Below are positions 27,262-37,458 of a stretch of DNA of 64,000 nucleotides, piece by piece; position 1 is the stretch's first letter; each line of letters begins with the position of its first letter. The position numbers and the translations under genes were made by a program. The DNA comes from Candidatus Lariskella endosymbiont of Epinotia ramella (GTDB lineage Bacteria > Pseudomonadota > Alphaproteobacteria > Rickettsiales > Midichloriaceae). The notes under the pieces were generated by a model, which saw nothing but the letters and a program-made list of their open reading frames with translations, had not been told where the DNA came from and did not search any database. The stretch lies in contig NZ_OZ026472.1 in assembly GCF_964019805.1 (NCBI RefSeq), positions 496,001 through 560,000 on the forward strand, given 5' to 3'.

Positions 27262-28527
27262 TCAATTTTGCGTATTTGGTTTAGATTTGGAATTGTATAA
27301 TTTTATATTGAGTGTTTTTTCAGATTTATCAACAAGAAGCGTCACACACGCACATCCAGTAATATTTAAAAGTGTTGTAGCCATATCTAATATTCTATCG
27401 ACACTTGCAATAAGTAATACACCCTCTACTGGTAGTCCTACAGAATGCAGTACCATTCCTAAAAATAGTAGTACTCCACCTGGGATACCAGCCCCACCAA
27501 TTGATGCAAAAGTGCACATAAAAAATAGCGTCATATAGTTCGCAAAAGAAAGATCTACACCCATCATTTGAGCGAAGAAGATTGCACACGCTCCTTGATA
27601 TATCGCACCACCATCCATGTTGAGAGCTGCTGAAAGTGGTAATAGAAATCTACTATTTTGTCTAGAAACTCCGAGATTTTTTTCTGCAACTTGCATCAAA
27701 GGAACAAGAGTCGCTTTTGAACTACTTGTGGAGAAAGCGATCATTTGACAACCAAATACTTTCTTATAAAATGGTATAGGAGAAAGTTTTCCCCAGACGA
27801 TTATTAAAATACCAAAAAATATATATTGTGCTAAACATCCTAAAAAGATAGTGATCATAAGTTCACCAAGCGAGAATATTATGCCTATTCCCTCTTCTCC
27901 AACCATTGATGCCATATAGCCAAACACTCCTATCGGAGCAATTTTCATAATCATTTGTACAGCTTGAAAAAGCATCTTTGCTATTTCATGACAAATCTTA
28001 ATTAAGTTAGCACATTCATTATGCTTTATATTGAGTGTAACTCCTACAAAAAATGCAAAAAGTATAACCTGCAGTATATTACCACTTGCCATTGCCTCAA
28101 AAACATTGGTTGGTATTATATTGATTAACATATCCATAATCGTCGAATCTGATTGAGGTTGAAACGATTGTGGTGTAGCGGTTCTATATGCGTCTAATAT
28201 CGAAGGAGAGACATTAGAACCAGGCTTTAAAATAGCCGCAGCTCCTATTCCGATTGCAACAGCGCAAACAGAGGTAATAAAGAAAGCGGCAAATGCTTTC
28301 ATGCTAATTCTGTATAATCCAATTGAGGTTTCGACGCTTGTAATTCCAAATAATATTGCAAAGAATATCATTGGAATTGTAATCATCTTGATTAGATTCA
28401 GAAATATACTTCCTAAATAGCCTAAAACAGAAGCGTTATGTTTGAATACAACACCTACTACAATACCAAGAACAAGTCCTATCAAAACTTGTTGCCAAGA
28501 TGATAACCTAAATATTGCAAATCGCAT
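27262..28527 (-). CDS. dicarboxylate/amino acid:cation symporter (DAACS family)
   Basis: Inner-membrane Na+ or H+-coupled carrier for glutamate, aspartate or C4-dicarboxylates. 421 residues with about eight helices plus two re-entrant loops. Family motifs: the Ser-rich loop FSTSSSKATLVPLM near residue 275 and NMDGGAIYQGACAIFFAQ near 310 (NMDGTALY in many members). Uptake of host amino acids or dicarboxylates fits intracellular life. Substrate cannot be decided from the sequence; gltP-like and dctA-like members share these motifs. Confidence 0.9.
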   Translation of the reverse strand: MRFAIFRLSSWQQVLIGLVLGIVVGVVFKHNASVLGYLGSIFLNLIKMITIPMIFFAILFGITSVETSIGLYRISMKAFAAFFITSVCAVAIGIGAAAILKPGSNVSPSILDAYRTATPQSFQPQSDSTIMDMLINIIPTNVFEAMASGNILQVILFAFFVGVTLNIKHNECANLIKICHEIAKMLFQAVQMIMKIAPIGVFGYMASMVGEEGIGIIFSLGELMITIFLGCLAQYIFFGILIIVWGKLSPIPFYKKVFGCQMIAFSTSSSKATLVPLMQVAEKNLGVSRQNSRFLLPLSAALNMDGGAIYQGACAIFFAQMMGVDLSFANYMTLFFMCTFASIGGAGIPGGVLLFLGMVLHSVGLPVEGVLLIASVDRILDMATTLLNITGCACVTLLVDKSEKTLNIKLYNSKSKPNTQN

Positions 28528-29082
28528 GTAACGTCCTCAATCACGTTTAGTTATAGTAAAACAACACTTAAAAACACATGATAACTATCATAAGACTAAC
28601 TAAATTGCAACATATAGAATGCAATAGTCAATTTTTACTTTATACTAAGCATTTTTAGCTTATATATTTATTAAATAGTAGTTTTATTATAATTAATAAA
28701 TTACAAAGTGTTCTTATTTTATTATCATCGCGCACTACTTTAGCTCTTATAATCCTATTTTTTTTATTTTAGTTATTTTAATAGTTTACAATTTAACATG
28801 AATAGTGGAGCATTTTTAATACAAAGCAGTTTTACAGCAAAATGGTAGTATATTGCTTGTAAGTATCACAAACAACCTTTTAGTACTGTTCTAATATTCA
28901 ACCTATAGTATGCCATTATTGCTTAGTGTATGATAACTGTAAAATCATTTTAGAATAATATAAAAAATAATGCTTTGTCACAGTACAAATTTTAGAATAT
29001 ATACAAGTGGTTTGTTGCTGTGTTTAACTATTAGAAAGATTTTATATTGAAAGTAGTTTAGCAAAAGAGGAAGGAGGAAGCC
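28528..29082. other. intergenic region
   Basis: 555 bases of very AT-rich sequence between divergent genes (symporter leftward, TauE-like rightward). No gene, RNA or repeat family member is recognised. Promoters for both flanking genes should be here. Confidence 0.4.
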
Positions 29083-30012
29083 TTGCAGGACATATATCAG
29101 ATATATTTGCCAGTGGCTGGGACAAGTATTAACGTTCTTGTACTCATTGCTCTGGGGCTCGGAGTTGGTCTCCTATCTGGCATGTTTAGCATAGGTGGAA
29201 GTATGATTTGTGTTCCTGTATTGGTTTTTATAGGGATTCCGCCGCAGGTTGCAATAGTGACTGCAACTAATCAAATGATTGCCTCATCTTTTTCTGGATA
29301 TCTTGTATATGCAAGACGTGCTTTAGTTGATTATAAACTTTCCTTAGTTATGCTTTGCGGTAGCATTATAGGTGTTCTGACTGGGATATGGCTATTTTCT
29401 CTCTTATCGTTCTTGGGTCATGTGGATCTTTTTGTATCAATTGGTCTAGTTCTAACTCTAAGTATAGCAGGCTTTCTTGCTGCAAAAGATGCAGCAAGAA
29501 TAATATATTACAAATATAAGAAAATAAAATTGCCTGAATCACAAATATCAAATATTGCTAAACATATTCGTATTTTGTGCGTCTATTTTCCAAGTATTAG
29601 AGCTAAAATTAGCGTGATATTGCCATTATTAGTTGGTATGGTTGGAGGTTTTACGCTATCATTTGTTGGTATAGGTGGAAGTATTTTGATGCTTCCAATG
29701 GCACTGCATATACTTGGGACAATGCCAAGTTATACCGTTGGAACAATTCAGTTTCATGTAATTTTTTCTGCAATTTTTGCAACTATTTTGCATGCTATGA
29801 CCTCTCAAAGTCTCGATATTGTATTATCGTTTGCATTGATAATCGGCTCAGTTTTTGGTACGCATATAGGTGCAAGAATAAGCGCTAGGTTTAATCAAGA
29901 AACCTTTAAGGTACTTCTTGGATTTCTTATAATAATGCTTTGCTTAAGAGTAGCTATAAATCTATTCGTGATGCCAAAAGATTTGTATCATATTGAATTC
30001 TTAAATCAATGA
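29083..30012 (+). CDS. TauE/SafE-family membrane permease
   Basis: 309 residues, about eight to nine transmembrane helices in two similar halves, each with the family glycine motif: LSGMFSIGGSMICVPVL near residue 33 and LSFVGIGGSILMLPMAL near 195. The start is TTG, supported by GGAGG five bases upstream. Family members export sulfite, sulfoacetate or similar anions. The stop overlaps the next start (ATGA), and the neighbour is a TIGR02186-type protein that commonly accompanies this permease in alphaproteobacteria. Confidence 0.85.
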   Translation: MQDIYQIYLPVAGTSINVLVLIALGLGVGLLSGMFSIGGSMICVPVLVFIGIPPQVAIVTATNQMIASSFSGYLVYARRALVDYKLSLVMLCGSIIGVLTGIWLFSLLSFLGHVDLFVSIGLVLTLSIAGFLAAKDAARIIYYKYKKIKLPESQISNIAKHIRILCVYFPSIRAKISVILPLLVGMVGGFTLSFVGIGGSILMLPMALHILGTMPSYTVGTIQFHVIFSAIFATILHAMTSQSLDIVLSFALIIGSVFGTHIGARISARFNQETFKVLLGFLIIMLCLRVAINLFVMPKDLYHIEFLNQ

Positions 30013-30758
30013 GAAACATAAGAATCATTCTTGCATCACTAATATTGATGACTTCTCTTGCAGAGAATGCTACAGGAAGATCTAATATCACTGCAAAACT
30101 GTCTCAGAAGAATATTGTAAAAGGATATAACTTCAAGCAGGAGGTTTTGTCTGTATCTGGTAAAATATCTGATGATAATATTGATATTATCGTTGAGGTT
30201 TATGGGCCACTTGCAACGTATAGGATCTGGAAAAAAGAAAAGAAAATAGTGTTTTGGGTGAATAGTATAAATATTGTAATACCTTCTGTATACTCATATT
30301 ACTCTATTGCAGCCACCAATAAAAATAACAAAACAATAAAATCGTTAACTGAATCAATAAATGCGAACTTTATACGGTATTTAAATGAGATAATAACACA
30401 TCATGCAAAGAAATTTGATGTTGCAGATACTCAGAGAGTGTTTCAAAAAATTCAATCTAAGAATGGATTTTTTATTAGAAATGTTTCACAAATAGATAAA
30501 AAAGATAAAATGTTTGTATATGATATACATCTTCCTGCGAGTGCAATTACAGGAAAATATACTGTAAAAGTTTATGCTGTTAAAGATAATAAGATTATAG
30601 AAATTAAGTACTTAACATTTTCTGTTCATAAAGATAAATTGTATTTAAAGTTAGATAATCTTGCTACACAAAACCCATTGCTATATGCTGGCGCAGCCGT
30701 ATTTGTGAGTATTTTTATAAGTTTGCTCGTTGGATTATTATTTAAGAATTTTTTATGA
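30009..30758 (+). CDS. TIGR02186-family membrane-anchored protein, partner of TauE-like permease
   Basis: 249 residues. N-terminal signal peptide (residues 1-22), a periplasmic domain, and one C-terminal anchor helix (LLYAGAAVFVSIFISLLVGLLF). It overlaps the permease gene by four bases. The sequence features KIVFWVNS and YTVKVYAVKDNKII match the style of the alphaproteobacterial TIGR02186 family, whose function is not established. Association with the permease suggests it helps anion export or sensing in the periplasm. Confidence 0.75.
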   Translation: MRNIRIILASLILMTSLAENATGRSNITAKLSQKNIVKGYNFKQEVLSVSGKISDDNIDIIVEVYGPLATYRIWKKEKKIVFWVNSINIVIPSVYSYYSIAATNKNNKTIKSLTESINANFIRYLNEIITHHAKKFDVADTQRVFQKIQSKNGFFIRNVSQIDKKDKMFVYDIHLPASAITGKYTVKVYAVKDNKIIEIKYLTFSVHKDKLYLKLDNLATQNPLLYAGAAVFVSIFISLLVGLLFKNFL

Positions 30759-30773
30759 ATTTAATATATTGAT

Positions 30774-31421
30774 ATGCTATCTAGAGAAAAATTAATTCCC
30801 CCATGTAGCGGAAAAGTTTTACTACATTCTTGTTGTGCACCTTGCGCTGGTGAAGTTATGGAAGCAATGCTAGCATCTGAGATAGATTTTACTATCTTTT
30901 TCTATAACCCTAATATTCATCCTTTGAAAGAGTATGAGATGAGAAAAAGTGAAAATATAAGATATGCTGAGCGTTTTGGAATATCATTTGTTGATGCTGA
31001 TTACGACGTGCAGAATTGGTTTGCCAGGGCTAAAGGTATGGAAAATGAGCCGGAAAGAGGGATTAGATGTACAATGTGTTTTGATATGAGATTTTTGCGT
31101 ACAGCTCTATATGCAAAAGAAAATGGCTTTCCGATTTTTACAAGCTCTCTGGGAATATCAAGATGGAAAAATATGGAACAAATTAATGAATGCGGAGAGA
31201 GAGCTGCTTCACATTATGACGGTGTTCAATATTGGACTTATAATTGGCGTAAAAATGGTGGTAGTGCAAGGATGTATGAAATAGCAAAGCGAGAGAATTT
31301 TTATAAGCAAGAATACTGCGGCTGTATATATTCATTGCGTGATACGAACTCTTGGAGGATAAAAAACGGTAAAAATGAAATAAAAATATGTGAACAGTTT
31401 TATAAAGAAAAGCTTTATTAG
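30774..31421 (+). CDS. queH: epoxyqueuosine reductase QueH
   Basis: Catalyses the last step of queuosine formation in tRNA, reducing epoxyqueuosine; it replaces the cobalamin-dependent QueG. 215 residues (DUF208 family). Cys residues for the metal centres are visible: [12 protein letters not shown] near 17, RCTMCFDMR near 102 and YCGCIYS near 182. [15 protein letters not shown] near 43 and [10 protein letters not shown] near 123 are family blocks. It lies 15 bases after the TIGR02186 gene. The carrier yhhQ nearby at 32690-33337 suggests precursor salvage. Confidence 0.92.
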   Translation: MLSREKLIPPCSGKVLLHSCCAPCAGEVMEAMLASEIDFTIFFYNPNIHPLKEYEMRKSENIRYAERFGISFVDADYDVQNWFARAKGMENEPERGIRCTMCFDMRFLRTALYAKENGFPIFTSSLGISRWKNMEQINECGERAASHYDGVQYWTYNWRKNGGSARMYEIAKRENFYKQEYCGCIYSLRDTNSWRIKNGKNEIKICEQFYKEKLY

Positions 31422-31463
31422 TCTATCCATCAAAAATTTATTTGCTGCGCTAATTTTCGGATA
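31421..31463 (+). repeat. family R repeat, left part, split by IS630
   Basis: GTCTATCCATCAAAAATTTA followed by GCGCTAATTTTCGGATATA. The sequence resumes as TATAATTTGTCCGATAC at 32395, matching the uninterrupted order in other copies (GGATATATAATTTG near 62495). Confidence 0.65.
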
Positions 31464-32394
31464 TATAGCTAAAGCGTCATAAAAAGATTATGACAAATAG
31501 TTTGTAAAGAGTTCATCAAGCGTACAGTTGGTATTACGTCGAATTTGTTTAGCTTGGGCCCATTTTTTCTCAATAGGATTTAAATCTGGAGAATATGGAG
31601 GCAAATAAAGCAATGTGTGGCAAGAATTTCCAATCAATTGCTGCATATCAACACCTTTATGAAAAGTTGCATTATCCATTACAATCACGCAATTTGGGGG
31701 AATATTGGGTAATAAAATGTTTTCCACCCAACATGTAAACACTGATGTATCAACCGATCCTGTTAGCAACCCAATAGCAACTAAAGTGCTTCCCATCAAA
31801 GCCCCAATAGCATTCGTTCTGTCTTTGGCACCCCAATCATGCTTGCCATAGCAACGCCGTCCCTTAATCGAATAACCATGTGTTCTAGGCATATCGTGAG
31901 CAAAGCCGCTTTCATCAATATAAACAATTTGCTTCCCTTCATTTTCCAAATCAGCAATCCTTTGGCAAAACATAGATCTTTTTTCTGGATCCGCTTTTGG
32001 ATGATTTAGAGTTTTTTTTATAGCTAACACCTAAGCGATATTGCGCATCTCTTATCCCGGTTGTACTAGCACACAGGCGTGCTGCCCTTTCATAGCAATA
32101 GCTATCTGGATACTCTTCTATATCCTTCTTGAGTGCTACAACGTCTATTTTGCTCCATTTCTTATGCCTATACTTTTGTGGTTCAATATTTTGACTCCAA
32201 CGAAATATTGCAGCTTTGGATATTCCAAATTTCTTCGCAACCTCAGAAAATGATAACTCTTCTTTTGCCTTGATCTTTAATATCTTTTTTCTGAATGAGA
32301 GCGGATAGGTCATTTTTTTCTCTATAGTTATACCTTTGATAGCATAGCATAGCAAATCCTTCACTCATACTCCTTTTATAACGCTTTTGCTATA
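31464..32394 (-). mobile_element. IS630-family insertion sequence
   Basis: About 931 bp with imperfect inverted ends of roughly 30 bases: TATAGCTAAAGCGTCATAAA on the left and TATAGCAAAAGCGTTATAAA inward from the right. It sits at a TA/TATA site inside a family R repeat. It encodes one transposase in two frames on the minus strand. Confidence 0.85.
31488..32313 (-). CDS. IS630-family transposase in two frames
   Basis: The upstream frame (start ATG 32313, MTYPLSFRKKIL) carries an N-terminal helix-turn-helix (SFSEVAKKFGISKAAIFRW). It reaches an eight-A run at about 32012-32019, after which the DDE_3 domain continues in another frame: catalytic Asp in VYIDESGFAHD, Asp in IVMDNATFHKG and Glu in PPYSPDLNPIEKKWAQ. 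Skipping one A (or shifting back two) joins the frames as YKKTLNHPKAD. This could be productive slippage on the A run or an inactivating indel. Transposes into TA dinucleotides. Confidence 0.85.
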
Positions 32395-32685
32395 TAATTT
32401 GTCCGATACTTGTAAAAAACCTTATGGATTTTAAAAATTCACCTCTGCAAAAGTGTTCTACTTGAAACCTTAAGTGCGAATTTTCTTTAATAAAATTCGT
32501 AATTCTGCTTAGGCATGTTGAAGCCTTTAGCTTTAGCAAAAGGTCTTTCTATAAGCTAATATTATACATCAATTTAAAAAATTTTCATTTTTGGCGGATG
32601 GATTTCTTACGGATTTAAAGCGCTATTTTTGCGCTCCAAGCACCATTTCATGCGCACTTTCAAGACTTTTGGCGCAACGTACAAG
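32395..32685 (+). repeat. family R repeat, right part, with an extra fragment
   Basis: TATAATTTGTCCGATACTTG, then TTATGGATTT. Toward the end there is TTTTGGCGGATGGATTTCTTACGGATTTAAAGCGC and TTTTGGCGCAACGTAC, the terminal modules of family R, but rearranged relative to complete copies. It ends at the yhhQ stop codon. Confidence 0.55.
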
Positions 32686-32689
32686 CTAC

Positions 32690-33337
32690 TCAATTTTTTA
32701 ATATGAGCTTTATTATGCGCACGTATATGTAGAACATAGGAGTGCTACATATAGTGAAAAATAGCTTCCATACATAACTATTAAAAATAAGTGTTAGCAT
32801 TTGCTCAGCTGGCAAAACCTTAAACATTGTCAAAAATACTATAACAATAGTAGTATCAATAAAAAGTGATATACATGTACTACCATTATTTCTTAACCAT
32901 AGATGCTTTCCTTTCGTAAGCTTATATATCCATAGGTACATCACAATATCAACTGCTTGTGATACATAACATGCGATCATAGAACCTATAAAAGCAACAC
33001 TATAAAAACCAAATACTTTGTGGAAAGTTAGATTATCAACTTTTGACCAACTTGTGGCAGGTAAATAATCTATAAGTGCTATGATTGTTGCTATTACTAT
33101 GTTAGTGAGTATTGCAAAACGCACACAAAAATTGGCTCTTGCTTTCCCATAAAATTCTGTGATTAAATCAGTAATCGAAAAGGTGAGGGGGTATAAAATA
33201 GCACCAGCAGATAACTCGAATGTATAAATCGATGGTACATGTAAAATAACGAATTTTTGATAAACTAAGTTTCCTAATATTATCAGACCGGAGAATAATA
33301 TACAAAGGCTAGCATAAACTTTTTCAGCTATAGGCAT
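32690..33337 (-). CDS. yhhQ: queuosine-precursor transporter, YhhQ/VUT family
   Basis: 215 residues, six or so transmembrane helices. The family block [15 protein letters not shown] lies near residue 55, and acidic or aromatic residues in the membrane ([13 protein letters not shown] near 123) match VUT-family carriers. YhhQ-type carriers import preQ0/preQ1 or queuine. With queH in the same region and no queuosine biosynthesis genes visible here, salvage of a precursor from the host followed by the final tRNA step is plausible. It overlaps the next upstream gene by 10 bases. Confidence 0.85.
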   Translation of the reverse strand: MPIAEKVYASLCILFSGLIILGNLVYQKFVILHVPSIYTFELSAGAILYPLTFSITDLITEFYGKARANFCVRFAILTNIVIATIIALIDYLPATSWSKVDNLTFHKVFGFYSVAFIGSMIACYVSQAVDIVMYLWIYKLTKGKHLWLRNNGSTCISLFIDTTIVIVFLTMFKVLPAEQMLTLIFNSYVWKLFFTICSTPMFYIYVRIIKLILKN

Positions 33338-33675
33338 GAAGTTATATCCTCAATCTTAGCTGCGAGTATAAAATCACTCTCAGTTAGTCCATTTACTTTA
33401 TGCGTCCAAATCTCTATTAAGCAAGCTCCCCATTCAATACTTAAATTTGGATGATGCTTCTCTCTCTCAGCAATAATTGCTACCTTATTTGCAAATTCCA
33501 TAGCATCTATAAAATTATTAAACTCATAGCGTTTATATACATGTCCAGAACTATTTACTTTCCAATGATTTTGTAATTGATCTAATAATTTATGTATCTC
33601 ATGCTTATTAAGCGGCATTATATCATTTTGATATGGCAAACATTGCTTATCTGCTAGTAAATGAATATTGGTCAT
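33328..33675 (-). CDS. phhB: pterin-4a-carbinolamine dehydratase
   Basis: 115 residues, normal for the family. The signature [13 protein letters not shown] near residue 72 holds the catalytic His pair (HHP) and [15 protein letters not shown] near 38 is the first strand block. The enzyme dehydrates 4a-hydroxytetrahydrobiopterin, recycling the cofactor of aromatic amino acid hydroxylases. No such hydroxylase is seen here, so a different pterin role is possible. Overlaps yhhQ by 10 bases. Confidence 0.92.
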   Translation of the reverse strand: MTNIHLLADKQCLPYQNDIMPLNKHEIHKLLDQLQNHWKVNSSGHVYKRYEFNNFIDAMEFANKVAIIAEREKHHPNLSIEWGACLIEIWTHKVNGLTESDFILAAKIEDITSCL

Positions 33676-33821
33676 AGCTTACCTAGTAAAATAATATAAA
33701 TATTTCCTAATTTGACAAAAGTGATTTTTAAATTAAGTTTATACGATACTATGCTACCTATATACTAATAACTATTTTAAATAATCCGTCTATTCCACTA
33801 TTCCTCTCAATAAACTCATTA

Positions 33822-35093
33822 TTATCTGCCATGTCTTCTTAGAAACATTGAAATAATAACTGCAATAAAGATAACAACTACCAAAGACGAAAATGTAATA
33901 ACAAAATTCTGTACTGAGTAAACTCTTACATTATTTATATCATATATGTGATTCCACTGAAGATCGAGTAGATAACCAGTAAACTGGTCTAGTATAGCGC
34001 AGCCAAGCATATTAAGGGTATTAATTGTACCTATTATCACACCAGAATTTTGATGATCAGAAACTCTAAGCGCACCTGTAAAACATAACATCTCAGATCC
34101 ACATAAGACACCTATTATAAATAGTATAAAAGAGACGCCTTCTAAAGAGAGATCAGGGAAATATAGCAGTGTACAAAAGCTTATTAATATTCCAGTTGCA
34201 CATACTTGTATTCCACGATTGATAATATTATATCTTTCACATAAATATGGAATCATGATACTACCCACTGCAAGCCCGAGATATAGTTGCATTGTGGTAC
34301 GTGCGCTTATAACATTATTCACAAGTAATTTCTGCTCTATAAAAGCAACTCCCATTAAATCTGCAAGAACAGAAAGAGGAGTATATAGTCCAACTGATAG
34401 TATTGCATACATCACTATCACAGGATTCTTCAGCACTATTGAGATTTCAAGAAGCATACTTGATATACTAAAAGATGACATATTTGCGCGTACTATAGGT
34501 CCCTGAGTAATGCTTTTTTTAATGCTAAAGAAAGAAAATACAAACATTAAAAAGCCAAAAAATGCCATATACTTATAGATTTCTCTCCAAGATATAACTG
34601 TGAGGATGCTACTTATTATAGTACCACTAAATAATGCGCCCATAACCCCTATTGTTAGTGTCAAACCTAAAAGCACAGCTCTATTCCCAGGTGGCATGTT
34701 ATCTGCAACTATTTTAAGTGCACTCATAAAAGCAGCAGCAGAACCAGCACCTATTAAAAACCTAGCAAGCTGCATGGTACTAAGCGTATTTGCATAGAAA
34801 AACATTATAGACCCAATACTGCAAAGTAGTATAGAAACAAGAATTACAATTTTTGCTCCATATTTATCCATCAACACACCGAGCGGTATTTGCAATATAG
34901 AATATGCCAAGAGGTAAATAGAACCAAGTGATGCAAATTGCTGTGCTGTGAGCAAGAACTCAGTTCTAAGTTCATGGTGCATTACACCTGGTGAAACTCT
35001 CAGTACATACTGATAAAAAAAGAAAAGTGCAGCAGTAAGCCAAGCAAAGTATACACTTCTTGATTTTATTATGTTATTAATCATGTCTGACAT
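33822..35093 (-). CDS. major facilitator superfamily transporter
   Basis: 423 residues with 12 predicted hydrophobic helices. The MFS loop 2-3 motif is GVLMDKYGAKIVIL near residue 72, and an Arg-containing helix 4 follows (ARFLIGAGSAAAFMSALKI). The N-terminus YVLRVSPGVMHHEL is shared with a group of MFS carriers common in Rickettsiales and Legionellales. Substrate unknown. No close neighbour in the same operon. Confidence 0.85.
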   Translation of the reverse strand: MSDMINNIIKSRSVYFAWLTAALFFFYQYVLRVSPGVMHHELRTEFLLTAQQFASLGSIYLLAYSILQIPLGVLMDKYGAKIVILVSILLCSIGSIMFFYANTLSTMQLARFLIGAGSAAAFMSALKIVADNMPPGNRAVLLGLTLTIGVMGALFSGTIISSILTVISWREIYKYMAFFGFLMFVFSFFSIKKSITQGPIVRANMSSFSISSMLLEISIVLKNPVIVMYAILSVGLYTPLSVLADLMGVAFIEQKLLVNNVISARTTMQLYLGLAVGSIMIPYLCERYNIINRGIQVCATGILISFCTLLYFPDLSLEGVSFILFIIGVLCGSEMLCFTGALRVSDHQNSGVIIGTINTLNMLGCAILDQFTGYLLDLQWNHIYDINNVRVYSVQNFVITFSSLVVVIFIAVIISMFLRRHGR

Positions 35094-35351
35094 GTTTTTT
35101 CATTACCTCTCTTGGTAGTTTATGTAAAACACCTTACACCCTTTCTATCTTGGTCATTTTGAAGGATAAATAGGCCGAAGAACCCGACTAATTAATTGTG
35201 TAGGTAGTTAGCATAAAACTGAAGTTTGTTATTTTTATAGCATCTATTGTTTTGATGTAGCATATAAACATGCATAGCATGCTGAAAAGACATCATATTA
35301 CACAAAAATTCCAAATCCATTTATTATCTAATATACAAGACCATCTATTTT

Positions 35352-37073
35352 ATGAATATCTTCTCTATATTTTACGAAAATATAACAAATATATTGCTGC
35401 AATTTGAGCATGAACAAAACTCTAATTTTATATTCACGGTAGAAGTGCCAAATAACCCTAAAAATGGGGATTTAGCAACTAATGCTGCAATGATTTTTGC
35501 AAATCATACAGGACAATCTCAGAAGAGAGTAGCAGAATCGATAGCAACAGAGCTATCAAAGTCTGATTATGTACTGTCCTCAGAAGTAGCAGGTCCTGGC
35601 TTCGTCAATATAAAACTTACCAATAGCTTTTGGCAACACTTCTTGCGCGAAACCTATTTATCAAAGAAAGAGTATGGTGATAGTAAAATTGGAAAAAATC
35701 AAGAGATTAATATAGAATTTGTTTCTGCTAATCCAACTGGGCCTATGCATGTTGGACATGCACGCAGTGCAATTTATGGCGATGCACTTGCAAAATTACT
35801 TTCTAAATGTGGATTTAAAGTTACTAGAGAATACTATATAAATGATGCTGGAAAGCAGATAGATACTCTGATTCACTCATTATTCATAAGATATAAACAA
35901 GAGCTTGGAATAGATGCAACACTTGCACAAAACTCATACCCAGGTGAATATCTGATCGACATAGCAAAAACATTAGTAGTATTACATGGAAATAAGCTTT
36001 TAAACATTGTAGATGCAGAACGTGACTTGATATTGAAAAAATTTGCTGTTGATCAGATCATGAAGATAATATGCAAAGATATGATGGATCTTGGCGTGAT
36101 TCATGATAAATTTACGTCTGAAAAATGTGATATTCTTGAAAAAGGATTAGTTGAAGAAACTTTAAAACGACTTCAAGATGCTGATTTAATATATAGTGGA
36201 GTTTTAGAAGCGCCTAAATCTAAGACTAGTGATGACTGGGAATCTACAGAGCAAACAATATTTAGAGCAACGAAATTTGGTGATGATGCTGATAGACCGA
36301 TTGTGCGTTCAGATGGAAGTTACACATATTTTGCTTTAGATGCAGCTTATCACTTAGATAAGCTGAACAGAGGATTTTCTAATATGTTACTATTGCTCGG
36401 TGCAGATCATGGTGGCTATACAAAAAGAATCAAAGCTATCGTTAGTGCACTTAGCAACAATGAAGCTGAAATTCATGTCATCATTAATCAATTAGTCAAT
36501 CTAATGAAAGACGGAAAGCCATTTAAAATGTCAAAGAGAGCTGGAAATTTTTTAACAGTACAAGATATTTTATCTGAACTCGACAAGGATTTAATAAGAT
36601 TTGGAATGCTTAGCAGAAAAAATGATACAGTGATAGACCTTGATTTCACGAAGATGAAAGAACAATCTAAAGATAATCATATTTTTTATATACAATACGC
36701 AAGCGCAAGAGCACATTCAGTTTTATTAAAAGCTAAAGAACTTGGGATTACACAAGATATAGAGTGTGCTAATTTAGAAAGACTTGTTTCTGAACAAGAT
36801 ATGACATTGATAAAGAAAATAGCTATCTTTCCAAAGGTTGTTGAAAGTGCTGCAAAGTCTTACGAAATTTTTAGGATTCCATACTATCTATATGACCTTG
36901 CAACAACATTTCATCAAATTTGGGGATATGGAACTCATAATGCTCAATTTAGGTTTATAGTAGAAAACGATAGAGAGCTAACAGCTGCAAGGTTGATTTT
37001 AATACAAACGTTTATTAATACAATAGAGTCTGGTTTAGATATTATAGGAATAAAAGCAGTAGAGAGTATGTAG
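35352..37073 (+). CDS. argS: arginyl-tRNA synthetase
   Basis: Class I aminoacyl-tRNA synthetase charging tRNA-Arg. 573 residues, full length. N-terminal Arg_tRNA_synt_N domain (residues 1-85), HIGH-type signature NPTGPMHVGHARSA near 127, KMSKR signature PFKMSKRAGNF near 393, and the C-terminal DALR anticodon-binding domain from about 450. No defects visible. Confidence 0.97.
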   Translation: MNIFSIFYENITNILLQFEHEQNSNFIFTVEVPNNPKNGDLATNAAMIFANHTGQSQKRVAESIATELSKSDYVLSSEVAGPGFVNIKLTNSFWQHFLRETYLSKKEYGDSKIGKNQEINIEFVSANPTGPMHVGHARSAIYGDALAKLLSKCGFKVTREYYINDAGKQIDTLIHSLFIRYKQELGIDATLAQNSYPGEYLIDIAKTLVVLHGNKLLNIVDAERDLILKKFAVDQIMKIICKDMMDLGVIHDKFTSEKCDILEKGLVEETLKRLQDADLIYSGVLEAPKSKTSDDWESTEQTIFRATKFGDDADRPIVRSDGSYTYFALDAAYHLDKLNRGFSNMLLLLGADHGGYTKRIKAIVSALSNNEAEIHVIINQLVNLMKDGKPFKMSKRAGNFLTVQDILSELDKDLIRFGMLSRKNDTVIDLDFTKMKEQSKDNHIFYIQYASARAHSVLLKAKELGITQDIECANLERLVSEQDMTLIKKIAIFPKVVESAAKSYEIFRIPYYLYDLATTFHQIWGYGTHNAQFRFIVENDRELTAARLILIQTFINTIESGLDIIGIKAVESM

Positions 37074-37458
37074 CAGTGTTCGAATTGATAGTAGTTTCAT
37101 CTTTCTTTCAAGAAACCATTAGTCAGTAGTGTATATGTTGTTTTCAATACGCCTCAAGCAAAATTGTAATGTTGCTTTCTTTATTGTATGCTACACACTA
37201 GACTTCTTTAAAAATTTGTTTCAGTGGGGCAAATAAAAGTAGCATACGGAACGCTGGGGAACACAGTGTATATAAAATACATTAGCATCTCCAGGCTTTA
37301 AAAGGATGCGACAAAGCAATTTGTCGCTGGAATAAGCGTTTGAAGAAGTCTAGTGTGTTTTTAACAATAACAGTTGTTTAACTAGTGACGTAATATCTCT
37401 AGCAATGGATGATATATAACGCGTTACTTATAAAAAGTTTGAATGAATTAAAAGATAT
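37074..37458. other. intergenic region with a miniature element
   Basis: Carries the type 1 miniature element at 37200-37351. The 100 bases before lepB are AT-rich; its promoter is presumably there. Confidence 0.4.
37200..37351. repeat. miniature inverted-repeat element, type 1 (copy b)
   Basis: 152 bp, starting AGACTTCTTT and ending AAGAAGTCT, longer than the other two copies because of an internal expansion. Internal GCAAATAAAAGTAGCAT and GCGACAAA..TTTGTCGCTGGAA blocks parallel copy a. Flanks are ACT (37197-37199) and AGT (37352-37354), which extend the palindrome instead of repeating directly. Confidence 0.55.
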
